Shown in pieces: positions 48,267 to 60,400 of a DNA stretch of 64,000 nt (positions are counted from its first letter, which is position 1; every line of letters starts with the position of its first letter). The stretch comes from Stenopsyche tienmushanensis (lineage: Eukaryota; Arthropoda; Insecta; Trichoptera; Stenopsychidae), in the NCBI GenBank assembly GCA_008973525.1, contig WACJ01000311.1:124001-188000 (forward strand), given 5' to 3'. Below the pieces are notes generated by a model that did not search any database, was not told where the DNA came from, and worked only from the letters and a program-made list of their open reading frames with translations. The position numbers and the translations under genes were made by a program.

Positions 48267-50076
48267 TCTCCCTCTCTGTCTCCCATTCACAATCTTTTTT
48301 TTTAAATTTGAATTTTGAAAAATTTGAATTTCAGGCGCTACACGTTCATATGAATTTAATTTAGTATACCCAAAAAATACAAATATTAGGGTGAAATTTC
48401 ACATTATATGATAATCCAAACTCACTTTTAAACTATTCATTATTTTTTTACAGAAAGAATGACCCAGTATTTCAAAAAAATTAATTGGTCCCCATAATCC
48501 TTAGTCTTGTCTCCAATTAAGCTATCATGGAATAGGATCGATCGAAAAGTGAAAAATCCCTTACTCAAAACAAAAAACCTACTTGTGGCAATTTGATTAT
48601 TTTTATGAATTTACCATATAGTTTTTTTTAGCAATTTGTGTTATAATTTTAAATTAAATTTTATGTGGTTATGCTAAAGAGGCTATGTTTAATAATGTAC
48701 ATTTTTATAATTGATAAATTATGAGCTATACTATTTTTTCCGCGAAGTATTAAGCGTTTCCAAACTTATCCGTTTTAGCCATCGATTCACAAAGGTCAGA
48801 TGCATTGTATAGTCTTGTCTATCAATTCAAATAGGATTTTTCAGAAACATTCCCATTCAGACAGTTTTTGATATCCTACGACGTCTCTTCGGCTGGACAA
48901 TAGGGTCATCTTGCTATCCAGACGCGTGTTTACTTGCTATTAAGTTCAAGTCTCGTGATATTCAGGCTATTCTAAAAGACTCAAAAGTTAAAAGGTCCGC
49001 TTCGAGCACTCATTTGGGCCATTATCCGTGTCTTTATTGAGCTCAAATAACAGGGATTCCGAGCGCGAGTTGGCGGATCGAATCCGACGATTCGATGTTG
49101 AAATTCGCACTATTGCTGAAAGGCCAGATGATGCCAACATATTTACTGCCGACGTTTATGTCTTCTAATTGAGGATGAACTCATTTTCCTCAAAATGCGA
49201 GCACTAATATAGCGCCCTAATGATATACGCCTTGCTAAAAAATACTAATATGACCATAATAAACGCGACCCTCGCGAGGTTGAATATTGCCACGTTTTTA
49301 TTATTTCCACAAGCTGAGCCCTTTTATGCGAGGATATTTTAATGATCAATTTAAAGTCCGATCGATTTTGATGCGTATTTCTTAGAATTTCTCTCGAGAT
49401 AATGGCGGCGGAGCGATTCGAGGCAATCTATTTGTGAAAGTCTAAATTAATTTTCAGGCGAAGTGTAAATCGCATTGAAAATTTCTAGCTGCTAATGATC
49501 GTTTTTGCTGCCGAAAAATTGTCCAAAAATTTTTCTCACATTCCAGAAAAAATAATTGTCACCTACATTAGCCGAAAAGAGACAGCAGGAGAGGAGTTAA
49601 CGTGACAACAAGTTGACAATTATAAACATGACAAATGGCGTTGATCGACTGCTAGAACACAATGGCTAATCTGTTCTATTTTTCATTGTATTTCATCGTA
49701 CATAATAACGGAATGTGAAAATGATGATTACAAATAGTTCACACCTTAATCGCTTTGGAAGTGACAAAAATTGGAAAATGTGTGGACGCTTAAAGTTAAA
49801 TTAAGGTCGCGGCCGTATCGACGCTAAGTGAAATAATGATTGTGTAATTATATACGCATAAAGATACACTTGGGCTTTAAAAAACTCACACCGAGCAGAA
49901 AAAACTATCTCTGAAATTCTCTAATAATCTCTAATAAGACCTAAAGAGAGCATTGTTCAAATTCACATATCATCATCAAGTATATCTACAGATAAATATC
50001 ACTATTGACCTATTTCTACCCATCCTAAAAAAAACTGGCCAAAAGTCTTGGAATTCATTTTGCATCTATATATTTA

Positions 50077-50123
50077 TTCGACTAAGCATATAATGTGTTA
50101 AACCCATTATATGCTTAGTCGAA
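50077..50123. repeat. Perfect 19-bp inverted repeat with 9-nt loop
   Basis: Arms 50077-50095 (TTCGACTAAGCATATAATG) and 50105-50123 are exact reverse complements. An 18-bp direct repeat, AAAACTATCTCTGAAATT, occurs 222 bp upstream (49901-49918) and immediately after the hairpin (50122-50139, overlapping it by two bases). The combination hints at a small foldback mobile sequence. Confidence 0.65.
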
Positions 50124-50326
50124 AACTATCTCTGAAATTGCAACTGAAATTTTGTGCCTATTTCTACAAAGCTAATTTTTGTTTCAATCAGTCATTCATA
50201 ACAATTTTAGAAACCTGAATGATTGTACTGTATATATATTTTTGTGGTGGCTTTTAGCTATCTCTTTTATGAGACCATTATCAACCATTTTGACATTTTT
50301 AAAATTTGATCGCCAGCCACATCACT

Positions 50327-50380
50327 TGTACGATTCGAACCTAAAATGATTAAGTTATGGGTCCAACTGCTTAACCGGCA
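50327..50380 (-). repeat. tRNA-Met-like relic (pseudo-tRNA or SINE head)
   Basis: On the minus strand the order GGTTAAGCAGTTGGA (A-box-like), CCCATAA (anticodon-loop-like with CAT) and GGTTCGAATC (B-box) follows tRNA spacing. The acceptor and T-stems do not pair, so it is not a functional tRNA. A tRNA-derived SINE head or tRNA pseudogene is possible. No repeat copies were seen in the window. Confidence 0.3.
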
Positions 50381-51780
50381 TTAAATTTAAATCTACAAAG
50401 CTGTTTTTTTGTCTACAAGTATTTTACGTTAATTTATCTTAAATAAATGTCATCTACATTCGATACAAGGTGGTTAAGTCTTCGATAGATGTGGCTAAAG
50501 TTGTACTACGAAAACATTGAATTATTGCAATTTTAAATACGTCTAGTATTTATCAGTTTTGTAGGAATAATTATACAACTAAATTCGATGCCTCCCGTAC
50601 TATAAAGTCTCTGATTTAAATCCAAATCATGGAAAACATTTTAACCTTACCAATAAATTTGGTATTTCGAAGATATTAATTTTATCTAAGCTTAACCTGA
50701 TTATTAGATTTGAAAAAGTAAATACCGGGATTTTTTATAAAGTCAGGCAGGACTATCTTTGAGGGATTTATTTGTTATTTACCTAAGAATTCTTATTTAA
50801 ATTATCTTATCAATTTTTTTACCAAATAGAATTTTAAGTTAAATCTATCAAACTATTTTCAAATCTAAGATTACGATTATTAAAAAGCATTTTATTTCGA
50901 GACATCACAAAAATATTGTATTTATAGTTTCAACCTTAAATTAATATTTTTGTAGCTTCATATTCATATATAACTTTAAAAATAGTTCAATTCAAAATCA
51001 CTTTTCATTTTAAAAAATCCATAGAATCGTGAAAATTGAAGAATAGATGTAAATATCTTAATATCAAAGTCTCCAGAGAAAATAGTATCATCACCACTGG
51101 AATATAAACAGGATGAAAAGGAACTTAATTACATGACTAATTAGGATGTTCATGAATTAGTTGAATTAAGAAGAGTATAATGGGAAAAATTAATGGTTGT
51201 ATTTACAAAAAAGCCCATACCGAAAAATGATTTTAATTAGGATTAATAAAATTCAGAAAATTTGCCAAAAAGTTCCAAAAGCCTTTAGTAATCGATAATC
51301 AGTAAGATATAGTAAAAATCATAAAAACATTTAGGTTGAATTTTAATACAAATATAATTATATTTTAATGCCGTCTATTTGTAAATTGTTTGTGTATTTA
51401 GGTATAATTACTGTTTGTAGTTTTTCGTTGAAATTTTTGACTTATCGTCATGTCCTGAATGTAATGCCTTATTTCCAAAGCTAATTGCTGAGCACCATTA
51501 CGACGTTATCGGCATTTCGTAATGGGTACTGTCAACAAATATGGCGCTAGTATTTTTCGAATGTTCCCAAATATGTTTCGTATTCATTTTCGGAGGCAAA
51601 GTCCAACGGGCATTCTCAAAAGTCATACAGAGAGTCGATAATTTTGGCGACCAAAGCGGAAGAGAAGGGGTTCGGCTTAAATTGGGCATGCGATATGCGA
51701 ACGAAACGAATTATGTAATAAATCATCGCGAAAAACGTTTATCCGTTTTCGATTGGTAATTGTGTAAATGAGTCAATTTG

Positions 51781-51950
51781 TCAGAGGCGGCTCGCGGTGG
51801 ACGGGAGATTGACACGGGGGTGGACGACCCCCCCACCCCTGAATTCGCCACCCCTCAGCGATAATCCGCTGATAATGAGGGCGTCTGCCCAGCGGCGACA
51901 GATCCCACCCACGACCCACCCTTCAAACTCCACACCCCTGGCTGAATACC
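51781..51950. other. G+C-rich island
   Basis: A C-rich block on the plus strand with repeated CCACCCCT / CCACCC words, containing TAATCCGCTGATAATGAG in the middle. Open on both strands from composition alone, with no domain. The CCACCC repeats could be Sp/KLF-type sites. Confidence 0.3.
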
Positions 51951-53378
51951 TACACTTTTGGTGCCATCCATTCATTTCTAACTCGAAATTATTTTTATAA
52001 AATCTTGCAAGAATCGTATCGGAATATATTTGGTTTGTATTGTTTGGAGATCTTATAAACCGCACTCAATCTTGGATAAATATTTCTTCATCGCCGCAAG
52101 ATTTTAAATAGTTGCAGATGAAAGATATAAAAACACACTAAAAGTCGCATAGACATCTTCTTTAAGATGTGGTTAATAACCACATGATCTTTGTATATAC
52201 TTCAATCTTAAAACATCTTCACCACACAACAGACTCTTTAAAAATTGACCACATTCATTCATAAAATATGAGCATATTTAATATTGCATATACCGAAATC
52301 TGTGGTTTTCAAACATCTGTATTACACATTTTTAAATATACGAGTAGGTCCCAATAACACCGTTCGATCAAGATTTGTGGCAGCCCTGGTTAATAAAAAT
52401 TCTAGCATATTCACAAAAACAAAGTAATGATTCAATTTACGATTACCCATTTCTGCGGTGCGCTTATGTCAAAACAATTTCTTAAACGCGTTGATTTACA
52501 TAATTAACACGTTCACTGCCGGTAATTTATTCGTACTTTTTGATTTAAATTTTGGGCAAACGGTGCTCTATATTTTCCACAGCGGCAATTGTTCGATTAA
52601 CATCTTCATCGCAATAAATAACGGACGACGATGCGTTTAGGCAACATCTCGCATTAACCGTTTCGCTGGCGAGTGCGAGGTATTTTGATTTATGGCATTA
52701 TTATGGGAATAACATAATAGCAATAATTACTCACCGACAGATATGTTAAATCACACTATTTAATTATTGTTTCCGCATATATATTTTCATCTTTTTTTAA
52801 CATGCGATTTCGGTAATCCAATTATAATTTCGCAATGGCTATCAGACCGAATAATTGCGCAGGCCGCCAAACAGCCGGTGAATTATGCCCAGTTTTGGCA
52901 TGAAAATTGTTTTCTTGGAAATCAGAAAAAATATCGACTGACTGGAAAAGAAGTAGAAGAATCTGTTTAATCGCGCGTATATATATGAAAAAATGCTTTA
53001 ATTAGCTAAGAGCCGGTGTGCCTCAGATTACTAAGCATTCTTCACTTACGTTAATAAATTTAATACCACTTTAAATTATTCAAGAGCCACTTATGAATCG
53101 CTTATTTCCAACAAAAATAAATTTAATACAATTAATTCTGATTACATGATATATATGCAATGAGAAAATCAACATCATCGTTTCTAATAAGATTGTGCTG
53201 AAATTGAATCTAATTGCATTTGAAATGCATTCTGAACGCTTATTCAGGTATTTCGAGATAAATGCTAATTTCAATTTAAATTCAAAATTTTGATTCACTT
53301 TCATGTTGCTTAATAAGACTTCAAGGAATAATGCAAAATAATAAAGAAATAGTTTTAGGCATTCATGCATTACTAGTA

Positions 53379-53452
53379 CAGCGGTTCTTAAACTGGGATC
53401 CGCAAAGCCCTGAGGGTCTACAAAGTTACTGCTGGGGGTCTGCGAAAATCTC
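53379..53452. mobile_element. hAT-like left end
   Basis: It starts CAGCGGTTCTTAAACTGGGA and continues with TCCGCAAAGCCCTGAGGGTC and GGGGGTCTGCGAAAATC, a classic hAT terminal layout. It is 15/16 identical over the first bases to the reversed end at 31362. A matching right end was not found downstream. Confidence 0.5.
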
Positions 53453-56400
53453 ATCTATTAAAATTATTAATAAATATATTTAATGCCAAATAAGCAATCA
53501 AATTGTCCGAAATATATGTGTATTGTGAAAAATTCTAGTGATATTAAAGATCATCAAAATATTAATTGTACTTACATATTCCTATAATGTTAATCCAGAA
53601 AATGAAATTTATCGTTTTTGATATAAAAATATAGGAAATTTACTCTGTTTAAGATTACTATTAGTATGTTTTATTGTTTCTTGACTAAATACTTCCTCCC
53701 CTAGGTTCCTCATTAGGATGCATAGCTGTGTCTCTAAAAATCTTCATCACGTGAAATTTGCATATATGAAATAAGCAAATTTCAATGCAATTTAGTAATC
53801 ATGTGTAGGGAAACGTTAAAACTCGTGGTGATACATCCAAATGTCAAAATATTTACACAGGGCACAATAATTTACATCTTGCAGATAATTTCACCCCGGT
53901 CCTTTTCTTTAGTGCGGTTCAATTACCGGGAGTTGTGTAAGGCCGTGAAATCGTAAAAATCCCAACACGAGGCAAAAGGATATAAAGGATTTATGGACAA
54001 TTTGACAGAATTGTGCCAGAAATTCGCAACGCCAAAACGTCCTCGGTAAACAAAACTGGGTGGCCGAAAAACAGACCAGCGTCTTCACCTCGGCGGGGGG
54101 CTTGCGTTTTGTGTGCAACAAAATGTTACCATCACAAAAGACGTCAAACAGGTAATAGGCAACAAAGGGCCTAAATTTTATAGCACCGGTTCATGGAGCT
54201 TTCTGGACTCGCGAACACAAGTATGAGACTTTTTTTAGGACCCAAAGATAAAGATTTGGAGAGTTTCTAAGATGCGGAGATATAAATCACCGGGTCGTGG
54301 GAATAGCGTAAATGGTTCCATATTTACACTAATGGCACGAGCCGTTATTGTTGTATCCATTCTGAGGATGTTACTTTGTTTGGAAACCACTAATGTTCAT
54401 CCCTGGACAAAGCGTGATATTATTTATACAAAATATGCACAGCTGACACAATAAGCAACACTTAGATAAAGCAAAATATTTTTAGTACTAATACAATGCA
54501 TTTTTTTAAATAGGGAAATTCTGTGGAATCCAATGGTCAAATTAATAGTTTGAGTCGTCGTTTGAATCAACAATTGTTGTCAGATATGTCGATAGGATTC
54601 GAACCTTTTTTTTTGTACAACCTCTTTTAATGTTTCAATTTGATATGTGATAAAATCTTAAAGTGCCTAACGAGACCCTAAGCGATTGCCTTATATAATA
54701 TATGCGTTTTTTGCTGGCCTTTGTTGGATTGAATGCCGTATTACATGGTTGAATTTTCTAAATATTTTATTTTTTTGGCATTATTCGATCCAAGGCTTTT
54801 GCACGAATGGATTGATCAATGCTCATATTTATCGTGGAAGACTTTCGTCTCGAAATGCATTTCTTAAAGCTGGTTGTACCATTAAAAAACGACATAAACA
54901 TTTATAAATTCTGCCAAGGCGCTAAGTGAGCGTAGAAGGACTGAGGCCTGCAGGTGGACAAGAGGTCCCTCCTTAATCCCCCGTCGAGGTCCAAATGGCC
55001 CCTTTTTTCCCTGGCAATATTATATCATAACGTTTTGAATCTAACGACCGATAAACTGCAACCAGGGCTGCATCTGAATTCCAATATTTGCATATAAATT
55101 ACTATGACCATTTACCAAATGACATTAAAATAAAAAATAACGATATGATTAATTTTCATAATTCTTTATATGAAATGAGAGTGTTAAATGCATGCCACAA
55201 AAGAAGAACCATTCTCGAATTGATTACAAATGCGCAGAAAAAATATTTGGATGATTAATCCATTGACGAAATTTCCAAATGCGACCAAACTAAATGTTAC
55301 CGATTAAGACTTTGGCACTTTGAATTCAAAATTTTATTCGATGCAACTAAATTATCCGGTTTATTTTTATATTTCACGCTCTATAAAATATATGCTCAAA
55401 TAATGACCTGTTGATCCTTGATCAGTTATAGCAATTTGCTGCTCTAAATTATTGTTGAAATTTAAGCGTTTCATAAGAAATTCAGGAAGCGTTTAATGCC
55501 AAAAGACATATTGATTTTGTGATATTTCAGATAAAATTCCGTCTTTATTGCTATTTTCTTTGAGTCCCCATTATTGAATTTTTATTTTGCTATTAATGTT
55601 TTTAAATAACCAGTTTTTCTCAGATTTAAACTTAATATTTCTTGCGACTTAGTAAAAAAAATAGTATTATATTGTCGGTGGTTTTATAACTACAATGAAG
55701 TGAATTTATTTATTTGCACTACTATTTAAGCCTTCATAAGTGAGCTATATTATATTTCAATCGACACATAAGTGGCTCATTTATATTCGACACGTGAGCC
55801 AGAGGGTGTTTATTATTTTTATACTGATAAATGTAACAAGAGCCAACAATTTGCCCGATTATGATGGAGTTCGTTGATCGCACGTCCTGTATGATTTTTA
55901 TCCAACCCTATAACAGATCTAAATTTCACTGTAATATTTTTCCTGTGTATAAGACATTTAGTCTTGGATGTGTATATGTATATTTTTTACCCTGAGGCGT
56001 TTAATATCAATGATATTTTTTACGGTATTCTATGATTTCTGAACTTTTTTAGTTTTCATTGTGTGTCATTGAAATTTAATACATAAATAAACCTGTCTTC
56101 TGAAATCCAAGTTTCGATCAACAATTACGACGTATGATAATCCGACAATTGTAGAAGTGAGGTCTCACGAAGATACATCGAGTCAATACCTGTTACTGTT
56201 TCTTCCGTTCGAGGAATTCCATCCCTGGCTCGAAGCGTTCACATTCCTATAATAGGAATATGAATAGCTGAGTTATCTGATCGTATTTCGTTACTTTTTT
56301 TCCAACCTGTCATATTCCATTTTTATTCACGGAGACACTGCTTCCAGAGCCGGAGCAACGTGTAAGAGTGTTTTCGACATAAAAATGCTTTATGCTTCGA

Positions 56401-59400
56401 GATGTCAGTTCACATACACACTTCCTATCTCCACGAATGAATAATGCCAAAGTGTGTCGTAAATATTCTGTTAGTTTAATGTGTGACACTAACAAAAGCA
56501 CGTGAGTGCATCATAAATGCACGATAAATTAAGACCGATTCATGCATGCTTGCAATGGAAAGCTCGAAGAAGATTGTAGCTGAAGATATGACACGGTCGT
56601 ATAAATTATATCCCAAATGTATGCCCTAGTCCGAAAATGTATTAAATGGTTGTTAAAGCGAAAAATCGAAATCATCCAAGGAGAATTAATATGATCTTAC
56701 AGCGAAATGAGTAAGCGACTATGCTTCGTTAAGTCGTATATTTCCAATAATCAAACAGGACTTTGATATTAAAATGTCTTGATTTTAGACGAATTAAATA
56801 TGTTCATAGAATTAAGCTCCTGTTTAAACGATCGTGGCAGAATATCCTTGAAACGTCGATCGCCTTAATGGTACAAGGCAACATTAGATAAACATAATTA
56901 ATTGATTCGTCTTATTGGGACATTCTTTTGACAGCGATCGCCAATTTTGACAGTCGCAAAAAAACGTGTCAGTGAGGCAGTGTTGAAAAGCGATTTATTT
57001 CCACACATGTTTACGCAAAAAGCGCACCTCTGCGAAGACTACTCATGTTACATGCGACGATCGCCACCTATGAGCCGAAGAAAAGGAGGTGAGAGGAAGC
57101 CCTCGAGCTGGAAAGGGAAAGGCTGCGGTGGACATAAAAAAGCACGGAATGTGATCCCATAGTTAATACGGCCATAAAGTAAACCTTAAGTGTGGGTCTA
57201 CAAATTGAAGACAAGTGTCTGGATGTGCGCGACACCTTGGTCGACCACTTTCTGGGTGGCACACCATGTGGAAACGGGGACTAACATTCGATAGGCAATA
57301 TTATTTATGTCGTACCAGTTGTGACTGCAAAATGAGCCTTCGTAATCCTCGCCGTGCTTCCGCCGTCGGTGGTATTGCCACATTTCGTCCTTCGGCTCGA
57401 ATTCGACACGAATCTTAAGACTTCAACAATTTCGACGACCTACAATCATTCGGAATGCTACTGTACTAACATTTTTTTCCGAAACACAAATTAAATTTTG
57501 AACTTTTCAAGATGTTGTGAATATGACCCAGATGAAACCATCCAGCCACCAACCACCAACTTCTTTGAGAATAAATGACAATATGAAGTTATCATGCATT
57601 TATAATTACGAAGAATCTTATAAAGTTTGTAAATACTTAATGAATACCATAATAGCTACATGACTACCATAAATACAATATACAAAATAAACACTAATCC
57701 CTACCTTATTTTTTGCAGAAAATTATGGTACTCTCATGCTGAATCTTAAACCAGAATAGTATTTACACTATCGATATTCTTCTTCTTTTTGAGATGCCAT
57801 ATCTATTATCGAATATAGGCAATCTCCATTGGAGACTTTTCTAGGGATAGAATTTTTCACGCAGTGATTTCCCATTTGCTTTACACACTTGGTAAAATAA
57901 GAATAAGATTATTTTAAGAGGATTTTTTTTGTAAGGAGAGAATCGTTCAGGTCAATTTGCCCTATTAAGCGTATAGAAGTTTTATCTCGAAAATGTTTGT
58001 GTTTAAATATAAATAAAACCTAATGAATAATAATATGATTTTGCTTCTCTAATTGTTAAATTACGTATATATCGCATTTGACTTCGGTCATTGATAAATG
58101 TTAATAAACACAGTCCTAATGATTAGATTATTGAACATCTTCAAAGACAGGTAGATGAAGCCTATTAAATAATATAACAATAAAGTTTACAACGGCGATA
58201 AAATACTTTATTGTCTCAAATAAAAATTCATATCATTACGAGCAAAGCCACGCATTGATTCCCCCGCCGGTGGGGAGTTAAAGAATTAAATTCGAAATTA
58301 AAATTAATTACCGGTCGGCTAGGTGTTATTATTATACGCGATTTCGACATCTAGAGCAAGGCTTCTAATTGCAGATACGTGCTTAAGTGTTAAAGCTTTA
58401 ACTCATGCATATATCATTGAGTCGATAAAAAGCGTCGTTTTGAGCGAATTTACGACGTTGTCTGCGGCACGAACGCACACACAATCTCTTATGAAAAATG
58501 CAAACCGGGTCATATTTTTTTTTAATTCGTATCCTGCGGGAAATGTACGGGACAATAGACGAAATTCATTCCACCCCGGGGGGAAATAAAGCGCAAAGCT
58601 CTCATTGTGCCCAATAAAACAATAAAAATATTTGGACATGGGGATGCGTCACGCAGCAGGTCGCTGTCATATTTCAATGGGGATTTTCACGACCAGAAAA
58701 AAAACCATCGATCAAAATGAATATTTGCATAATTCCAAATATCATGGTATTTTTTGAATCCGTGCATCGAATTGAATTGAATCAATGCCAGGAATTAAAT
58801 TGCAGCATATGTAATTATTGCACGTTGGGATTAATTAATTGCTTCTGGAAATAGATCATCAATCTTATTAGGATTTGAATATTTTCGATTTTATTACGGT
58901 TTATAAAAATTCTTAATATTTGAAAAAATGTTTACATGCGATTCGACACATCTAATATTAACAAGCGCCCAAAATTTTCTCTTGCGGCCATGATAATAAA
59001 TAAATAGAGCCTTCTAAAACAATGTGGTACCCGAGGAGAACACTCGAAATGGTAACAAAGGACGTTGACATTTATTCTGGCATGGGAACCAAAACTTTTG
59101 GGCATTGTCTACAATTGTTGAATTGTTGCATTTGTCACTATTTTTTCGGACGAAAATATCTTGAGGTCGTCAACACGAATTGAATGAAATACGACCGCTA
59201 TAAACATTTGACACCTTTTATTTTACGGTCCGGACCTTAATTTTAATGCAAAAAATATGCATGTGGTCAGTATTGAGAGTTTTATTGTGGGCGATTTGCA
59301 TTTGTATGAAAGTCTTGAGTCATTTTACGACGGCCGTCAAAATAGGCGAAGATTTCTATGACATTGTACAATTTTTTATCTTCAAGACCTTTCAATCGTT

Positions 59401-59730
59401 TTAAAAGGAAAGAAACAACATTTTTACGTAATTTACTGGGTAGGTAAAATGCAATATTTTATCCATTTCACCTGTCCCCATTTTAAAGTCAATTTATCCT
59501 CATAATTGGAAGTATTTACGAGATAGCTTGACGACTATGCTACATCCATGTTTATTTTTTACATCAGTAATTAAGCCGAAAGGAAGCGTAGAGATAATAC
59601 AACATAATTGTTATGGATCATCATTAATTATTTACTATATGACATTTCACATCGCTCAAGATAATTTTTGATAGTTGTCAAAATACTAGATAATTTGAAA
59701 CATGCAAATTCAGATCGATGATTTTAATTA
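53453..59730. other. Non-coding, mostly A+T-rich
   Basis: No gene was recognised. Less A+T-rich segments occur at 53890-54460 and 56930-57420. The latter includes a 74-codon minus-strand open frame (57198-57422) without an identifiable domain. Nothing else stands out. Confidence 0.6.
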
Positions 59731-60400
59731 CAGCAAAACTCCGTTAATTGGCGACAAGTATGGATTCGACTTTGCAACTTCAAAGCTTCGTTTGGGTGGT
59801 TGACTAGATTCAAGCAACGATACGGAATTCGACAACTTCAGGGAACGATTCAGGGAAAATGCTTCAGTTTCTGTGTTGAAGCTGTTGATGAATTCTGTAT
59901 CGAATTTAGAAAAAAAATGCACACCAATCAAATCTATAGTGTAGATGAGATAGGCTTATGCTGAAAATGTCATCAACAAAAATGCTGACTTCAATGAGAA
60001 AAAAGTCCACTCCTGGATATAAATCGTCAAAAAAGAAGGATAACTATCATGTGTCGCGGAGACGTATCAGGAACTCATAAAACTTTTGTTAATTGGGAAA
60101 GCAAATTAATCTAAAGTATTCTAAAAACTCTTGCTGATGAAGATAACAATCTGATTAATTTCTGGAAAAAATAAGAATATTGGTTGCTACTTAGGGAATA
60201 ACACAATCTTGATCAAAAGTAAAGTCAATAAAAGTTGTTCGATCATGGAGAAAGATTTTTCCTGACCTGAAAACCGATTTAATAAATTTTGAAGAAAATG
60301 AAATATTTTGATTATTAGATAATTTGTTTTGAAAATGTGGATAGGAAAAAGATGATTTAAATGATCCATGCTTTATCCGTGCCCTTAGCTAAACTATATA
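59731..60400 (+). mobile_element. Tigger/pogo-like DNA transposon, internally deleted
   Basis: The left edge CAGCAAAACTCCGTTAATTG, directly after a TA dinucleotide (59729-59730), has the form of a pogo/Tigger terminal repeat. It runs almost at once into transposase-like sequence, so the N-terminal part is missing. A second gap lies between about 60140 and 60215. The right terminal repeat was not found, so the end coordinate is where protein similarity fades. Confidence 0.7.
59780..60395 (+). pseudogene. Tigger/jerky-type transposase (DDE_1) relic
   Basis: Frame pieces give FKASFGWLTRFKQRYGIR (end of the CENPB-type DNA-binding domain), IYSVDEIGLC (first catalytic Asp of the DDE domain), a degraded segment with STPGYKSSKKK, CRGDVSGTHK and IGKAN, and then VVRSWRKIFPDLKTD with an acidic tail resembling the C-terminal region. 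Several stops and at least one frame change are present. The region with the second and third catalytic acids is gone. The order matches Tigger/jerky proteins, but a large central deletion is needed. It is not functional. Confidence 0.72.

Larger units (their letters stand above)
48267..53378. other. Non-coding, A+T-rich
   Basis: No exon was recognised. It contains the hairpin at 50.1 kb, a tRNA-like relic near 50.35 kb, a short direct repeat (49901-49918 = 50122-50139) and a G+C-rich island at 51.8 kb. The rest is low-complexity A+T-rich sequence. Confidence 0.6.

Noticed and set aside
52340..52390. Reversed CAGGGCTGCCACAAATC as a transposon end
   Set aside because: No partner end or target duplication could be found, and the similarity is too short to stand alone.
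54580..54700. GGTTCGAATCC (minus strand) resembling a tRNA B-box
   Set aside because: The upstream sequence on that strand shows no A-box and no cloverleaf pairing.
59800..59815. TGACTAGATTCAAG resembling the miR-279 family start
   Set aside because: It encodes part of the WLTRFKQR segment of the Tigger relic and no hairpin surrounds it.
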